Source: Symsagittifera roscoffensis
Taxonomy: Eukaryota; Xenacoelomorpha; Acoela; Convolutidae
Direction of reading: 5' to 3'
Assembly: GCF_963678635.1 (NCBI RefSeq)
Contig: NW_026971540.1
Location: forward strand, 1 to 62,225
Length of the DNA: 62,225 bases
Positions 8,620 to 20,848 of this stretch are shown here, piece by piece. Position 1 is the first letter of the stretch. The number at the start of each line of letters is the position of its first letter. The notes below the pieces were generated by a model, which was not told the origin of the DNA, searched no databases, and saw nothing but the letters and a program-made list of their open reading frames with translations. The position numbers and the translations under genes are program-made.

Positions 8620-11600
8620 TTAAGGTTGTTTTTGAAATTCAACTTTCTTTAATATTTTAGATTGTGGGATGAATATTTTATAATTTTTACGTGGTTGATT
8701 TCTAAGTCGTGAAGACTCTCTATGTTCTGATTTGTCGATTTGTTTTTGGGGTATTATTTGTTCTGTCATTTTTCTATTTTTTCTTTCTTTTTGAGATGTA
8801 TTTTGATCGAGATTTTTTGTATTGTTTTTTGTGGTGTTTGATTTTGTATTTTGATTTCCGAGGTGAATATCATTTTGTTCCTTTGTTATGGTGTCCGTAT
8901 GTGGGTTATTTTGAATAACTTTTAAACCTGTAAAAGAATATAATTGAGTTAGTTCGCGGAGTGCGTATTCTTTTGGATAATAAGGTAATAGGTTATTTCG
9001 GTGTTGAACGATTTCTTTTTTATCTGAGTCGGTGATTTTATATGTGACATCAGTGGGTTTTGCAATTATTTGGTATGGTCCTTTACGAAGGGGTTGTAAC
9101 TTTTTTGAAATTCCTTTTTGAGTATTAAAATTGGGTAGTAAAACAAATGTTCCAATTTTTAAATCGGAGGCTGGTGTAAAGCGTGAATTTATTTGTTCAT
9201 TAATATTTTGCCTTTGTAACAACTTTTTTGTTACCTTTTGGTAAATTTCATTGTGTTTTTTATCTCTGTTTAAAATCCATTCGGTGTGTGTACCGGAGGC
9301 TAATTTAAGAATTTGTGGGTGATGAAAATGATCTTCATCGTGTGTATGTAATGGTAGGTTATAACAAATTGAGTCTTTATTTGGTTGACAATAACCTTGT
9401 GCGTTTTTATGAGAGTTTGCTGTAAACATTATTGGTTTGCGTGGCTTTTGGTTAAAAACCATTTCATATGGTGACATTCCTAAAGTTGTCGTGATTTGTG
9501 AATTATATGCTAAGGGAAATAGTTTTACATCTGCTGACCATTCGGTATATCTTGTATCATTTCCATTGATGATACATCTGAGATATTCTTGTAATGAACG
9601 GTTCATACCTTCGACTAAGCCGTTTGTCCAAGGTGCGTGAGATGTACGTGGTTTGTGTTTAATGTTATATAAATGACATAGTGTGATGATTTCATTATTT
9701 ATGAATTCTGTACCGTTGTCTGTAACTAAAATTTCTGGTAGTCCGAATTTTGCTATCCAGTGTTCATAGAGTGTTGTGTAAGCGTAATAAGCGTTGCAAT
9801 GTGGTACTGGGTTAAGTGCTACATAATGTGTAAATGCGTCAACAATTACCATAATGTAGGAGTTTCCTTCGGATGAGGGTGAAATTGGTCCTTTGGTATC
9901 AAATGAGATACGATGATTAAAGTACAAGCTTTGTCCTTTAAAATCTTGTTTTTGTGCTATTTGTTTTTGATTTGGGTAAGGTTTATTTAATTGACATACT
10001 ATACAGTCATTGCATAGTACTTTTATCCAAATTGGTGCATTTGGGAAATAAAAGTTTTGTATAAAATTTGAATATGTTTTTTCTGATCCAGAGTGTCCTT
10101 TAATATTTTGTGTATGTGAAATATTAAAAGCTATAAGAATCATACTTAAAGGGAGACAGGGAACTGTAGATTCATTTAGTTTGTATTCTAGAAGGTCTGT
10201 GTTTTCGTTAATTGTTGTATTGTTGAATTTTCGAAAATATCTGAGGAGTGTTTTGTTTCCTAGAATAGTTGAATCTGCTTTGATAGGTTTAGTTTTATAT
10301 TTGTGCCATGATTTCAGTTGTCGAATTACTGGGTCAAGGTTTTGATATTGTTTCAGTGTTGAAATTGTAATTGTTTCTGTTGGGGGGAGAAAAATGTTTT
10401 CGATTTCTAATTTAGATAAGGGTATTGTGTCAAGTGGGTCATGGAGGTCAAAAACTTGATTTATTGTGTATTTTGAATCGTTTGTTTGTGGTCCTGATAA
10501 GTTTATTTTATCAGTCAGATTTTCTTTTTCAATTAGTGGAAAATGGTCTTTTTTAGGCGGGTGTTGTTTTATTCTTTTTTGTTGGGTGTTGTTTTTTATC
10601 CATTGTGAATATGGGATTGGTTTAAAAGTTGATGTTCCAAGTAGATCAACTTCATAGTGATTATTTTGACAATCTAAATAAAGTCGGAAATGTTGTAAAT
10701 TATTTATTTGTGATTGTTCAACGTCAGTTTTTACTGCATATTTGCATTCCAATCGGGGTGATGTTTCATTTTCTGCAAGGTAGAATTTTATGTTTTTGGG
10801 TATTTCAACTGTGGTTTTTCGTGTAAGTAATTCAGGTGGCGTATTTCGACTTAAAGTGTCCGGTAATGCAAGATTTTTTCCTGCGGTCCAAACTATATGT
10901 AAGTTTGGGAATTTCATTAAAATGAGTTGAAATCTATAAACTCGGTGGTTTGGATTAGACTTTTGTGTAAAAAGAAAGATGATTGGTTTATGGTCTGTGA
11001 ATAGAACTGTGGGATGTTTTGATCCAAGTATCAGAAATTCATATTCTGTTAGTGTATATATTATGGCTGTACATTCTCTCATTAGAGTTGAGAGTCTTAG
11101 TTCTGCTTGAGTGAATAATCGAGAATTTGCTGATATGAGGTTCATTTTATTTGTACTATTATGTGATTGTAATAATGCTGCGCCGATGCCAAAGTTCGAA
11201 CCATCGCACATTGCATAAAATGGTTGATTTGAATCTGGAATTGTGTTTGAAATTTGTTCAGTTAGAAGTTTTTTAATTTCTTCAAATCGTGCTTGATGTT
11301 CTATATTCCATTCAAAATTATTTTGTTGTCTAAGTATGTTATAGAATGGTCGTAGATATAATTGCATTTTAGAAACATATTTGCTTAAAAAGTTTAACAT
11401 TCCAAGGAATTCTTGGATTTTCTTTTTATTTGTTGGTGGTTGGAGTTTTTGAATAGCGTCTATACGTGATTTCAATGGAGTGATTGTTTTTCTTTCTATA
11501 TTATGCCCTAAGAATTTAACTTTTGTCAAAAAGAAGTGTGATTTATCGGGGGCGGCCTTCAGATTTTCGTTCTGAAGTATTTGGTGATATTGTTCTAAAA

Positions 11601-14600
11601 CATTGAACATTTCCTCTTTTGTTTGTGATTGCATAAAAACATCGTCTAAATACGTGATTGCGTTTTTCTTGAGTATTAGTGGTCGAAAAATTTTGCTCAT
11701 AAAGGCTGAAAATGCTGCTGGTCCTATGGATATTCCATAGAATAAGCGGTTGAATTCGTATTGTTGATTTCCAATAACAATTTGTGTTAAGCGTCGTGAT
11801 TGTTCATCTAATGGCATTTGATTATATGCACTATTCATATCGGCGGTGGTAAAGTATTTTCCGTTTATTTTTGTTAAAATAACTTGTATTGGTTCAATGG
11901 GCCAATTACACTTTGATTCATCTATGAGTGAATTGAGGTATCTAGCATCGAGAACAATTTTTAATGATTCTCCTTTGGCTAGAATGATAACAGGGTTGAT
12001 AAATGTGTTGCCTTTTGGTTGTTCCTCTTTGTTTACTGGTGATATAATGTTGTATTGTTCTAAAATGTCGAGTAATCTGTTCACTTTATCGTGTAAGTGA
12101 ATTGGTACTTTACTTGCTCTTTGTTTTTTGAAAACTGCGTCTGGTTTTAATGGGAGATGTAGTGATGAGCTGATTTTGCCAACATCAAATTTGGATGTTG
12201 CATAGACTGATGAATATTTAATTAGCTGTTTTGCTAGTTTTTCAAATTCGTCTTGTGTTATTTGTGAATGTTGGAAATTAAACATTGTTAAAAATTTCTG
12301 TTGATTCTCTGTGTAGTTACTTATGTTGAATGTAGGTTTGAAATATGGGGTTTTTGTGAAATAATCCGTATTTCTGTTTTCATTACTTATTATATTATTT
12401 ATAGATAATTCTTCATTAAGGATTGTGGATTGGCAAATATCTAGTAATTGGAGTATATTTTTTACACGATATGCTTTTTCGTGTATTGGTAATATTGTAG
12501 CGTTGGTTTCGCAATAGCCTAAAAGTCCTAAAGGTAATGTTACTTGGTAAGGTGTATTGTTGTATACATGTAAGGAAATAATATCTGAATTCGAGTTTTT
12601 CAAATATTTTATTGATGAGATTGTGATTTTGAAAAACTTATGAATAGGTTTGAATTCAAAATCTGACATATAAAATTTTTGTTTGTTTTGTTTTTTATCA
12701 TATTGGTGAACTTGTTTGATTGAAAAATTATAGATGTTTCCTGATAGTGGTTTCAAGTGTTTTCTTTGCTGGTTATATATTGGGTAAAATTTCGAAAAAA
12801 ATGGTGGTTGTTTATTTAATCTTTGAAAAAATGTTAGGGATGTGTCTTTTGTTTTTGTATATTTATCTTTGATTAATATTTTACTATTCAAGATGTTGAT
12901 TGTTGGTATATATTTAGAGATAAATGGTATTCCAATGATATTATGTTTAATATCAGTGATATGGAATATTTGTTTAAATGGTTTGGTTAAAATTTTGTTT
13001 TGCTCCATTGTTCTTGTGGGGAGAAGAAATAATTGAATTTTTCCGTAGTTTATTAATGTTGATCCTTGTGCTGTTGCTAGTTTGCTGGAGGTTTCAAGAG
13101 GTGTTAGCTTTGGGTGTAAGGTTTTTATTTCATTCCATGTGGGAATGTTTATTATATTTGATTCTGCTCCTGAATCAATTAAAAAATCAATTTCAAGATC
13201 TGGTGGTTGAAATTCTTTGCTTTTTGGGCTTTCCAAAAGAAATGGTATTGTCCAAATTTTTTCTTTGGGTTGTTCTTTTTGTATGTTTTGATAGATGTGA
13301 TTTGTATTCAAACATTTTGTTTTTTCTTTCTCATTGGTTTGGTTTGTAGTGTTAATTTCATTAGTTTTTTGTGTCGTCGGTGTGGAATGGACGGGTTCAA
13401 TATAATAATTGTGAAGGAGTTCTGATTGATTCTCATATATGTGTGATGAAAAAGGTTCTTCATATATAACAGGTTCATAATCGTTTTCGACTTTTATCAT
13501 GTTGATGGAGAGAGTGTTTTCTGCATCGCTTTCTGAATCTGATGATTCACAGTTTATTTGGTTGAGTTGTAACGTATCAGTTACTGTGTCATCAATACCT
13601 GGAGGGTCTGATGTTGTTTCTGGATTAGATTGTACTTGATTAATATGTCTTTGATGTTTAGGTGTACTACTTCTGTGGCGATTATTAGAATTATTATAGT
13701 TATTATTATTCCGGTGTGGTGATTGGGAATAATTTCTATAACGATTATTATAACTTGAGTGTCGATTTTGTGAATTATTTCGCGATCTGTTTTGGTAATT
13801 ATTGTTTGGTCTGTTATAGTTCGATCTATTATATGAGTTATTCCTTGATTGATTGTTCGGGTAATTCTGGTTTCGGTTGTTTGAATAACTTCTGTTCCGA
13901 TTATTTGAGTAGTTTCTATTCCTATTGTATGATGAATTTCGTGATTGATTGTTTGGATAATAACTATTTCTTGATTGGGAATTAGATCTAGAAACAAATT
14001 GTTGTGTATTTGAATGTGATCTGGAGTAGTTATTTCGACTATTTGGTCTATTGTAGTGATTTTGTGATGAATTATGCGTGTTTCTTCGTTCTGGTGATCT
14101 TCCTCTATAACTTGATTTATATGGTGATTGATTTCTTGTATAATTTGTATTGTTCGGGAGTGGTTTTCCTGAACTGTTGTTGCTGTAGACTGTTTTGTTT
14201 GGTAGATTTTGATCTTTTTTCATGTATTGATAGAATGATTTATTTGGTTCTTTATATTTTTGAGGTTTATTTTGATTGTCTTGCTGTTTTTGTCTACATT
14301 CAGAAATACTATGTCCGTATCGTCGGCAATAATTACACCATTTTTTGAAAGATGGTTTGCCTTTAAAGTTTGGGTGTTTTTCGTAAATATTGAGTATTTC
14401 AGTGATTTTTTCAACGAGATCTGTATCTGATTCTTGTATATTATTTATATTTGTGGAAGCTGTTTCAATTCTGTTAACGTATTGTAATTTCAGATTTTCC
14501 GTTTCTTCGAGTTTCATTGTGATTTCTGCTTGTTCTAGTTTGTCTACTAGTTTTCGAAAATCTAAATCGGGTTCTCGAATTGACGAAGGATGGGATGCTC

Positions 14601-15740
14601 TCTTTTTTATTGCTATTTTCCTTAATTGTGGTGTTAAGGTCATCATTAAGATTTCTGTCATCTTTGTGTTTTTATAGTCATGTGTATTTAATGAATATGC
14701 TTTTCGAACTAGTGTTTCGATTCGTACTGCTAATTGCTTGATGGTTTCGTTTGGTAATCTGCGAATTTCATTACATAAAACTCTTTGTTGTTGTTTGTTT
14801 CTTTCGGAGTCAAACATTTTTGAAAATTCTTGTGTAAATCTTTTCCAATTTGATTTTATTTCTATAGGCAATACTGAAAACCATTTTTGGGCTGCGCCAT
14901 CTAGAGTTGTTTGTATTAACGCTGTGCGTCGATGTATCCAGTTTTGATGTAGTGGCGTATTAATTGGTTCAGGTCCTATATTTAAAATCAAATTTGCTGT
15001 GAATGCATTTAAATAGTCTTCTACAGAATATTCAGGGTCTGTTCCTGTGAATACCATTAAAGGTTTATTTGATGTTATTGATGATCCACCCATAAGGTAT
15101 GGATTCATCGTCATTTGTAATGATTCTGCTGCATTTGGCATTTGAGAAAAATTTGAAAGTTGATTTCTTGTTATTTCGTGTTGTTGAAGATAATATGGGA
15201 GTGGTATTTCATTTTGCATTTGTGCTTGTTGGTACGAGTTTGCAATCATTGGGTTTTGTTGCTGAATTGGTTGAAAAGATTTATTAATTGGGTTTTGTTG
15301 TTGAATTGGTTGTTGAATTTGTGTATCTATTGGTTGTGGAGAAAAAATTCTATGATATGTATGTGGTTTCTGTATTCCTTGTCCACGATATTCTTGATTA
15401 TAGGGTGTAAATATATCTGGTTGTAAGAAATCATCATCTGAGGATAAGTAATCCATTTGATAAGATGTTTGTTTTTTACTTTTATTTTGTTGAAAAAATG
15501 GATAGTTTTCACTACGATCCTGTGGAGGATGTAAATTTGTTTGGATATTTACTGAATTAGGTGGTGCCATTGGGTTATCCCAGTTTCGAGATCTTGTATA
15601 ATTACTAAAATTTTTTCGTGGTTGATAACTTGTTTTTGATGGATGTGTGTAATTATAATATGGTCTGCAAAGTTGTTTCTAGTGAACGTTTTGCGTGTTT
15701 TTGGCGGTATTGTCATGGGTCTGTATGTTTGGTAATCCAT
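8620..15740 (-). pseudogene. gag-pol: Gag-Pol polyprotein, copy A (frameshift near N-terminus)
   Basis: Single Gag-Pol frame. From 15570 it is open for 2,316 codons; the first ~54 codons (ATG 15740) are in another frame because one base is missing near 15660 relative to copy B. Order: Gln-rich N-terminus; capsid-like region (~15070-14480); one CCHC knuckle CNYCRRYGHSISEC (~14300-14340); long Asn/Arg/Ser-rich basic stretch; protease with DSGAES (~13170); RT with YLDD (~11645); RNase H (~11210); integrase H2C2 finger (~10120-9985), first Asp in FDTKG (~9900), DNG (~9715) and Glu 35 residues on; GPY motif (~9075). It makes the structural, cutting, copying and inserting proteins. Gag and Pol share one frame with no visible frameshift between them. 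RNase H has MCDG here against MCDA in B. Confidence 0.85.
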
Positions 15741-15787
15741 GTGTGAATATTTTGGAGCAACCGAAGGTTTAACGGTTGATTGTAATG

Positions 15788-16852
15788 TTACCTGTGTTTG
15801 TGAAGAATTTGTGTTGTTAAGTTTGGACGTATTGGTGAAATACTTTGTTGTGTAGTTGTTGTGTGTACGATTTCTTCATTTATGAAGTGTGATGGTGTCT
15901 GGATATCTTGTTGAGTAAGATTCCTAGTTCCATTGAGGTTTTCATTGTGTATGACTGTAGAGTTTAAACTATTATTTTGCATATCGGGTAAAAATGTATT
16001 ATAGTTTAATGGTGTTGCATCAATGGTTAATGGTATTACTCGTACATAATCTCTTACATAAGATATCGTACTTATTGCTTGACTTGAGATTGATTGTGGG
16101 AAGTTTATGAATGCGGGATGAGACCATTCGGGGTCCCAAACATAGTCTGATTGTTCTGTGATGGCAGTATCATCGTTTGAGTTTTGGGGTCTAAAATTTT
16201 TTCTTGCTTGTGAAATTAAATCAATATTATGTGTGAAATAATCTATTATGAACCATGCCAAGATTTTTTGTAAGTCGTGTTTTGTATGTTGTGAAACTTC
16301 ATCTTTCGTGAAATTTTCTTTAATTATATTTAGAAAACTAGAGAGTAGTGTGATTTCATGTCGTACTCTTATATGTTTAGATGTTTCTGTTGGTGAGACA
16401 TTTGGTATCTGGATTTCGTTTTCTAATATCGAGATATAACTATATATTATCGCAAAAACTTCATTGGTGAATATGGAGTTTGCTCTTTGTGAGTTATTAT
16501 ATTGGATGCTTTTTATATATTCTGAGAATATTTTTGAGAATTCTAAATCAAGGTCGTCTGTTTGAATTATTTATTTACTGTGATTCTGGTTTGGTGAGCT
16601 GAATTCTATGGAGTAGATTCCGTATTGTTGTGTTATGTTACATATATCTTTTAGATAGTGATCGATAATTTGTCTTTTGATTTTTACATCTGGGAACTCT
16701 GTTTTACATGGACTGATTCCGGGTTCAAACAAATTTAAGAGTAAATTTTTGCAGAATATATGCTGTCCTCTATCAGTGGTTGCGTCTACGATAAAGGGGA
16801 AAATATCATCATCATCTGGACTTTCTTCACCTGGGGTGTGCGTTGAGCTCAT
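15788..16852 (-). pseudogene. 354-codon ORF upstream of gag, copy A (premature stop)
   Basis: Same gene as 59055-60119 in copy B. It begins at ATG 16852 and is cut by a UAA at 16571-16573 (one substitution relative to B) after 93 codons; the rest of the frame is open to 15788. The protein has an acidic start (EESPDDDD), a helical middle and a Ser/Thr/Asn-rich end. A coding gene before gag is unusual for Ty3/gypsy. No domain is recognised. Confidence 0.65.
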
Positions 16853-17294
16853 TTTTTCGTTCGATGACTGTTAATATGTAATTATCAATGTGTCTAATTG
16901 GTTGATTCCAATTGTATAAATGTACTGGTTTGTGTTTATACTGCTTTTTTATTCTTCTTTTTCCTCTTTTTGATGAATTTGAAATTGTTTCTGAGTCAGA
17001 GAAATATAATTGATCGTGAATTGGGCAATTTTTATCTATTGATTCTTTTAGTTTATAAAGTTCGTCTAAACTGTTGGTTTCTGATTCTGAAAATGCGTTT
17101 CGATTTTTTGAAAATCTTTTTCGTGTTATTTGTCTTTGTTTAGTTAGTATTTTTCTCTTTAATGTTTGTCGTTTTGTTCTAATGTATCCAACTGTTTGTG
17201 TATGAGGTGTGATTACAAGGTCGTATTTTTTGTTATTTATTTCACAATTGTGTAAAACGATTGTTTGTTTATTTCCTAGGTTTTTAAATGACAT
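16827..17294 (-). CDS. 155-aa basic protein, first gene of the element, copy A
   Basis: ATG at 17294; its end overlaps the start of the 354-codon ORF by 26 nt. It has two strongly basic stretches (around KRQTLKRKILTKQRQITRKR and KRGKRRIKKQYKHK) separated by an acidic Ser-rich segment (SESETNSLDE, SDSETIS). These would serve as nuclear-localisation or RNA-binding motifs, and small basic regulators are typical of complex retroviruses; a Rev/Tat-like role is inference only. Intact in both copies, differing only at the last residue. Confidence 0.6.
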   Translation of the reverse strand: MSFKNLGNKQTIVLHNCEINNKKYDLVITPHTQTVGYIRTKRQTLKRKILTKQRQITRKRFSKNRNAFSESETNSLDELYKLKESIDKNCPIHDQLYFSDSETISNSSKRGKRRIKKQYKHKPVHLYNWNQPIRHIDNYILTVIERKNELNAHPR

Positions 17295-18310
17295 AAGGTT
17301 TAGGATGACGGATGCAAAAGGTTGTTAAATGATTTCTATTTGCTTAAACTGTTAGTCCTTACGATTTTTTGTTAGCCTAACCTGGGTCTATTTGTTCAGG
17401 GTTGGGGAGAAAAGTATATCGATTCCGAAGAATGATTTTATACTTTCTCGTGGCTAGTATAAGCTAAGGTGTTAACTTACTTAATCTTACTTAAGGGTAG
17501 TGATTGTGTTCAGGGTTGGAGAATAGTAAATCGATCCACAGGGTTCAGGTATAATTAGAACGCGAGTAGTTCGTTAGATACTATTTTAAACTTACTAAGT
17601 TTAAGATTTATCCTGGGTCTGGTAAGAGGGGGGATCAAGTGAAGGATGAATAACCGAAGTTCTTCACTGTTTATCCTAATTTGAATGATTAGTTTTGTTC
17701 AAAAATTTCTATTAGTCCTGGGTTTTTAGAAAGGGTTGGATAGTGAATCGACGTTTGAGGTCGTTAGACACTCGTTTAAGTGGGTGGGGGAGAACAAAGT
17801 TGTTCTTTTTGATCCAAGGATAGGCCTTGATGATCAAGTTTTAAATTTAATTAAATAGAAAATGATTTAAGATCCAAGGATAAGCCTTGATGATCTGATT
17901 TTAAAATTAAGTGAATTTAAGTTTAAAATGGTTTAAATTTGTGTAAAGAATAGATTTAGTATTTTTATGATATTAGTGAGCTTATGATTGCTGTTATGTT
18001 TAGGCGATGAAGCTGGAACAACAGGATGATTTATAATTACTAATCATTTATTGTCATGCTACTAATTTTTATTTTGATTTTTCAATAAATATTTTTCAAA
18101 CATGTTTTGTATATTACTGCAGAATTTTGGAAAACGATCTGAGATCTTTTTATCAATCGTTATTGTATATTAATAATTTTGTTTAGCGCCTGAAATGATT
18201 TTGAAGATTGACTTCAAAATTTTATGTTTGCAAATGAAAATCTAAATTCATTGCTAGTAGTATTCTAAATACAAAAGTTTGTTCTGGCTTTTGCCGAACT
18301 ATCATATAAC
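17295..18310. other. Leader of copy A (truncated at its 5' end)
   Basis: Untranslated leader between the lost 5' end and the first ORF. It contains three diverged copies of a GGGTTGGA...GTGAATCGA motif (about 17400, 17512 and 17738), repeated CCTGGGTCT, and a 60-bp direct repeat (17811-17900). No useful ORF. Homology with copy B ends at about 18310. Confidence 0.6.
17811..17900. repeat. 60-bp-period direct repeat in leader
   Basis: GATCCAAGGATAGGCCTTGA (about 17812) recurs as GATCCAAGGATAAGCCTTGA (about 17872), each followed by TGATC and an AT-rich tail. Copy B keeps the pair near 61079 and 61139. Repeated leader motifs are candidates for RNA packaging or protein binding; this is inference. 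Confidence 0.6.
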
Positions 18311-18347
18311 TAGTCATATATCATATATCATATATCTTTTGCCGAAC
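18288..18347. repeat. Duplication junction with 12-bp direct repeat
   Basis: CTTTTGCCGAAC occurs at 18288-18299 (last part of copy A leader) and again at 18336-18347 (start of the flank of copy B), around an AT-rich stretch with repeated CATATAT. Homology to the copy B leader stops between them, at 18310. Short homology plus a low-complexity insert is typical of replication-based rearrangement; a mis-join in assembly is the alternative. Confidence 0.6.
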
Positions 18348-18846
18348 ATATATGAATTAGTTGCAAAAAAGGGTGTGCAATTGCCGTATGCTGGAGCACA
18401 AAAACAATGGCTTCTTCAAAAAGATTTGCAAGCAAAAGATCTTTTTTTCGCAATTTTTTGAAAAAAAAACCAAGGTTGAGTAAAAACATAGTGAGTGTGC
18501 AGATGTTATAATCACACTCTAAATACAGATTCGTCTCAACATGCGATTTTTGGTTTTAACTGTTATATAAAATCAAAATTGGTAATCAAACTAATTTCGT
18601 GTCCGATTTCCTTGTTTTTATAGTATCTCAATGTGGGCTGACTAAAACTTCACTCTCTTGATTTTTTAAAACGTTCTCAGAAAGCAAAAAGATTACAGTT
18701 CATGCGCAAAACAGCTAATTGTGCTCTAGACAGTTTGACTCTAGACAGTTTGACAGTTTGTATCATCATGGCTAATGCAACATTTTTACATGTATTCAGC
18801 AAAAGTGTTATGTTTTGCAAAAAAAAAAAAAATACCGACCAAATAC
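18311..18846. other. Flanking DNA between copies A and B
   Basis: About 536 bp outside any element recognised here. The last 51-52 bp equal positions 1-52. A short plus-strand open stretch (to 18461) has an ordinary protein-like composition but no recognised domain. CTCTAGACAGTTTGA occurs twice near 18725. It is either host DNA or a remnant of another repeat. Confidence 0.5.
18843..18846. repeat. Target-site duplication ATAC (left)
   Basis: ATAC precedes the left LTR of copy B and ATAC (62221-62224) follows its right LTR. A 4-bp duplication is usual for Ty3/gypsy and errantivirus-like integrases. It confirms both LTR boundaries and shows copy B is one complete insertion. Confidence 0.75.
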
Positions 18847-19256
18847 TGAGTTATGACCGAAGTGTATAACTCATAGAGTAATTTCGGATAGGGTACACCG
18901 TCTGCTCGTCACGCTATCTTATTTTCGGCCGGATAGATTCGTGCAACTTCTTAGTCTAATACCGATCCTAATCTTACTCTTATACTATCTAGTCTCAGGT
19001 TGTTTAACTAGTCTCTGCTAGGCTCAATAGATCTAGGGTATACTGGTATATTGCGGCTGCTGAAGTACTCGGGAGAGTTCAACTAATTTCTAAGTTAAAT
19101 TCAAATCTCTCTGGTGCTGAAATTACAAGTAATTTCAGCACTTACAAATAAGTGGATTGTTAGTTAGATGGATCATGATTGGTTAATATTAAATACTTTA
19201 CATTGGTAAAATATCTAATTTATCCAATCATAAAATGTAGTTTAGATCAGGTTCCA
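18847..19256 (-). repeat. 3' LTR of copy B (410 bp)
   Basis: TGAG...TTCCA on the plus strand, same length as the other two LTRs. The poly(A) signal is changed to AATATA (19047-19052), while the matching 5' LTR of this copy keeps AATAAA. The perfect 13-bp inverted repeat is kept at 19114-19141. Confidence 0.9.
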
Positions 19257-20848
19257 CCCATCCGGGTTTTACAGAGTTTTTTAGAATAGTTTTTCTGCAA
19301 TTCGAAAGATGGATGATGGACGTTGGTATTTGGCGAACATCTTATTTCTTCTGGGTTTTCTTATTAGAGAAGTCCCAGATTCAATCATTGTGTCTTCTCA
19401 AGACAACGACTGGGTTTTCGCAACAAACTCAAATCTGATTTCAGAATGGTTGGCTATGTCAGGTTTTTCTGTTTCATTGGTGAGAACTTCTTTGTGTTTG
19501 ACCTTGTCTGGGAATGGCGTGGAGATTGTGCGTGGTGGGGATGCCTGGTTACTCGGATCTGTACGTATACTTGAACATCGAGGTGGTCATTGGTCTAGTT
19601 CAATGAAGTCTTTTTCTGCGAAGTCAAGTCGTACTCTAAATCCTTTGAGTTGTGATTGTGGGCGGCATATTGATTGTAGTTGGCCATTCTTTCTCGAGTG
19701 TAGTAGGGTCGTTTTGTCTTTGGATGTTCGTCCTTGGTGTTGTATTTTGATCTATGTATTGCATAATGTAATTTACATTTTATAAAACTTTTATTAGTTT
19801 AATATTTTTTAATTATGATTTTAGTTAGTTGTTTTCACAAAAGCTTTTTGTTTTAGTTCAGTTATTTTGAAGAGTTACTCACCCTTGAGTAGCTCTTATT
19901 AAAAATAGGAGTGTGGTCACAAAGCGTGGATGTAGCACGGTGGGTTAGGCCGGCTATAGAGCATGCTCAGGACGTCCTTCCTGGTGGGTTAGGCCAGGAG
20001 TGGGAGTATGATTGCATGCGGTTTTTGTGAGAGGTCCTGTTATGTGACAACGTTTTATGTTGGGTTTGTTGTGGTTTTTCTTATGTTTTGTTGGTTGTGT
20101 CCTTTTTTCAAAAATCAAATTGTTTGTGGTATGGGTTTGTCTTTCGACTTTTTTGTGTTTTATTATTTCTTTCTTAGACTTTATAATAGTCTTCAAAAGA
20201 ATAAATTATCCAGTTTTAAACTGGGTTAATCCGGTTTGGGTACCGTTGGTTTCCTTTTCTTAGTCATGCTGTTATGCTATGTGTTGTGGTGTTTAGTAAG
20301 CTGCATTGGTTAGTTTTGTTTAGTATATAATTCCTTTCCAACCGGGTTAAAGGAAAGTTTGAAACGTGTTATCTTGTGTTAGAGTTATCGAGTGTGAAAG
20401 CTTGAAACTGAAATTCATTATTTTAAACAATTCTTCGTGGGCGAGCTGTGCGAGTGTGGATAGAATTCTTATGCGAGTGAATGAAAATATCAAAAGGTTA
20501 GTACTGCTTTTGCTTCTTATGAATTTACTACATAGAATTTTAATTTTACTGCTAGTTGTTGGGGGAAATTAAGTTACAAATTTTCATCATTATTAGATTT
20601 ACTGCTGGTGGGGGAAAAATTTATAAATTAATTTACTGCATTGGTATTATATTTATTTAATTGTTGGTGCAAAAAGTTAATAGGGTTTTAAACAGTTTTG
20701 AAGAAGTTTGCTATTTTTTATTTTTCTTTTGTGAATTTTTCAGATGATCGTTGGATGAAGGCTAAAATTCTAAAGAAAACATGGATAAAGAATGGTGAGT
20801 TTCTAATGTTTGAATTAATTAGTAATATGTATAATTCGTACTTACCTG
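19257..20848. other. 3' region of copy B
   Basis: Near-identical to 463-2054. It keeps the 158-codon plus-strand ORF (19309-19785), the hairpin and direct-repeat block (about 19871-19995), the candidate antisense exon and the minus-strand CAG|GTAAGT donor at 20840-20848. There is no sense gene I can support. Confidence 0.55.

Larger units (their letters stand above)
53..18310 (-). mobile_element. AT-rich env-bearing Ty3/gypsy-type element, copy A (5'-truncated)
   Basis: Minus-strand LTR retroelement. It keeps the 3' LTR (53-462), the 3' region, all coding blocks and most of the leader. Homology to copy B stops at about 18310, so the 5' LTR, primer-binding site and first ~230 bp of leader are missing. 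The single Gag-Pol order protease, RT, RNase H, integrase with an H2C2 finger, D,D-35-E core and GPY/F motif places it in Ty3/gypsy rather than copia or BEL. Damage specific to A: a 1-base deletion near the gag start, a stop in the 354-codon ORF and a 5-bp insertion in the ATG-less ORF. The rest is about 99 percent identical to B by eye. Confidence 0.9.

Noticed and set aside
13581-13997. 138-codon minus-strand ORF made largely of Ile, Thr and Arg (also 56847-57263)
   Set aside because: An alternate frame over the Asn/Arg/Ser-rich repeats of Gag; the low-complexity codons open all frames.
8620-15570. Numerous plus-strand hydrophobic ORFs antisense to Gag-Pol
   Set aside because: Phe, Leu, Val and Cys-rich shadows of Asn/Lys-rich coding sequence on the other strand.
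18279-18461. 60-codon plus-strand ORF at the junction, as a host exon
   Set aside because: It crosses the duplication breakpoint, so its first part is element leader; the rest is too short to support.
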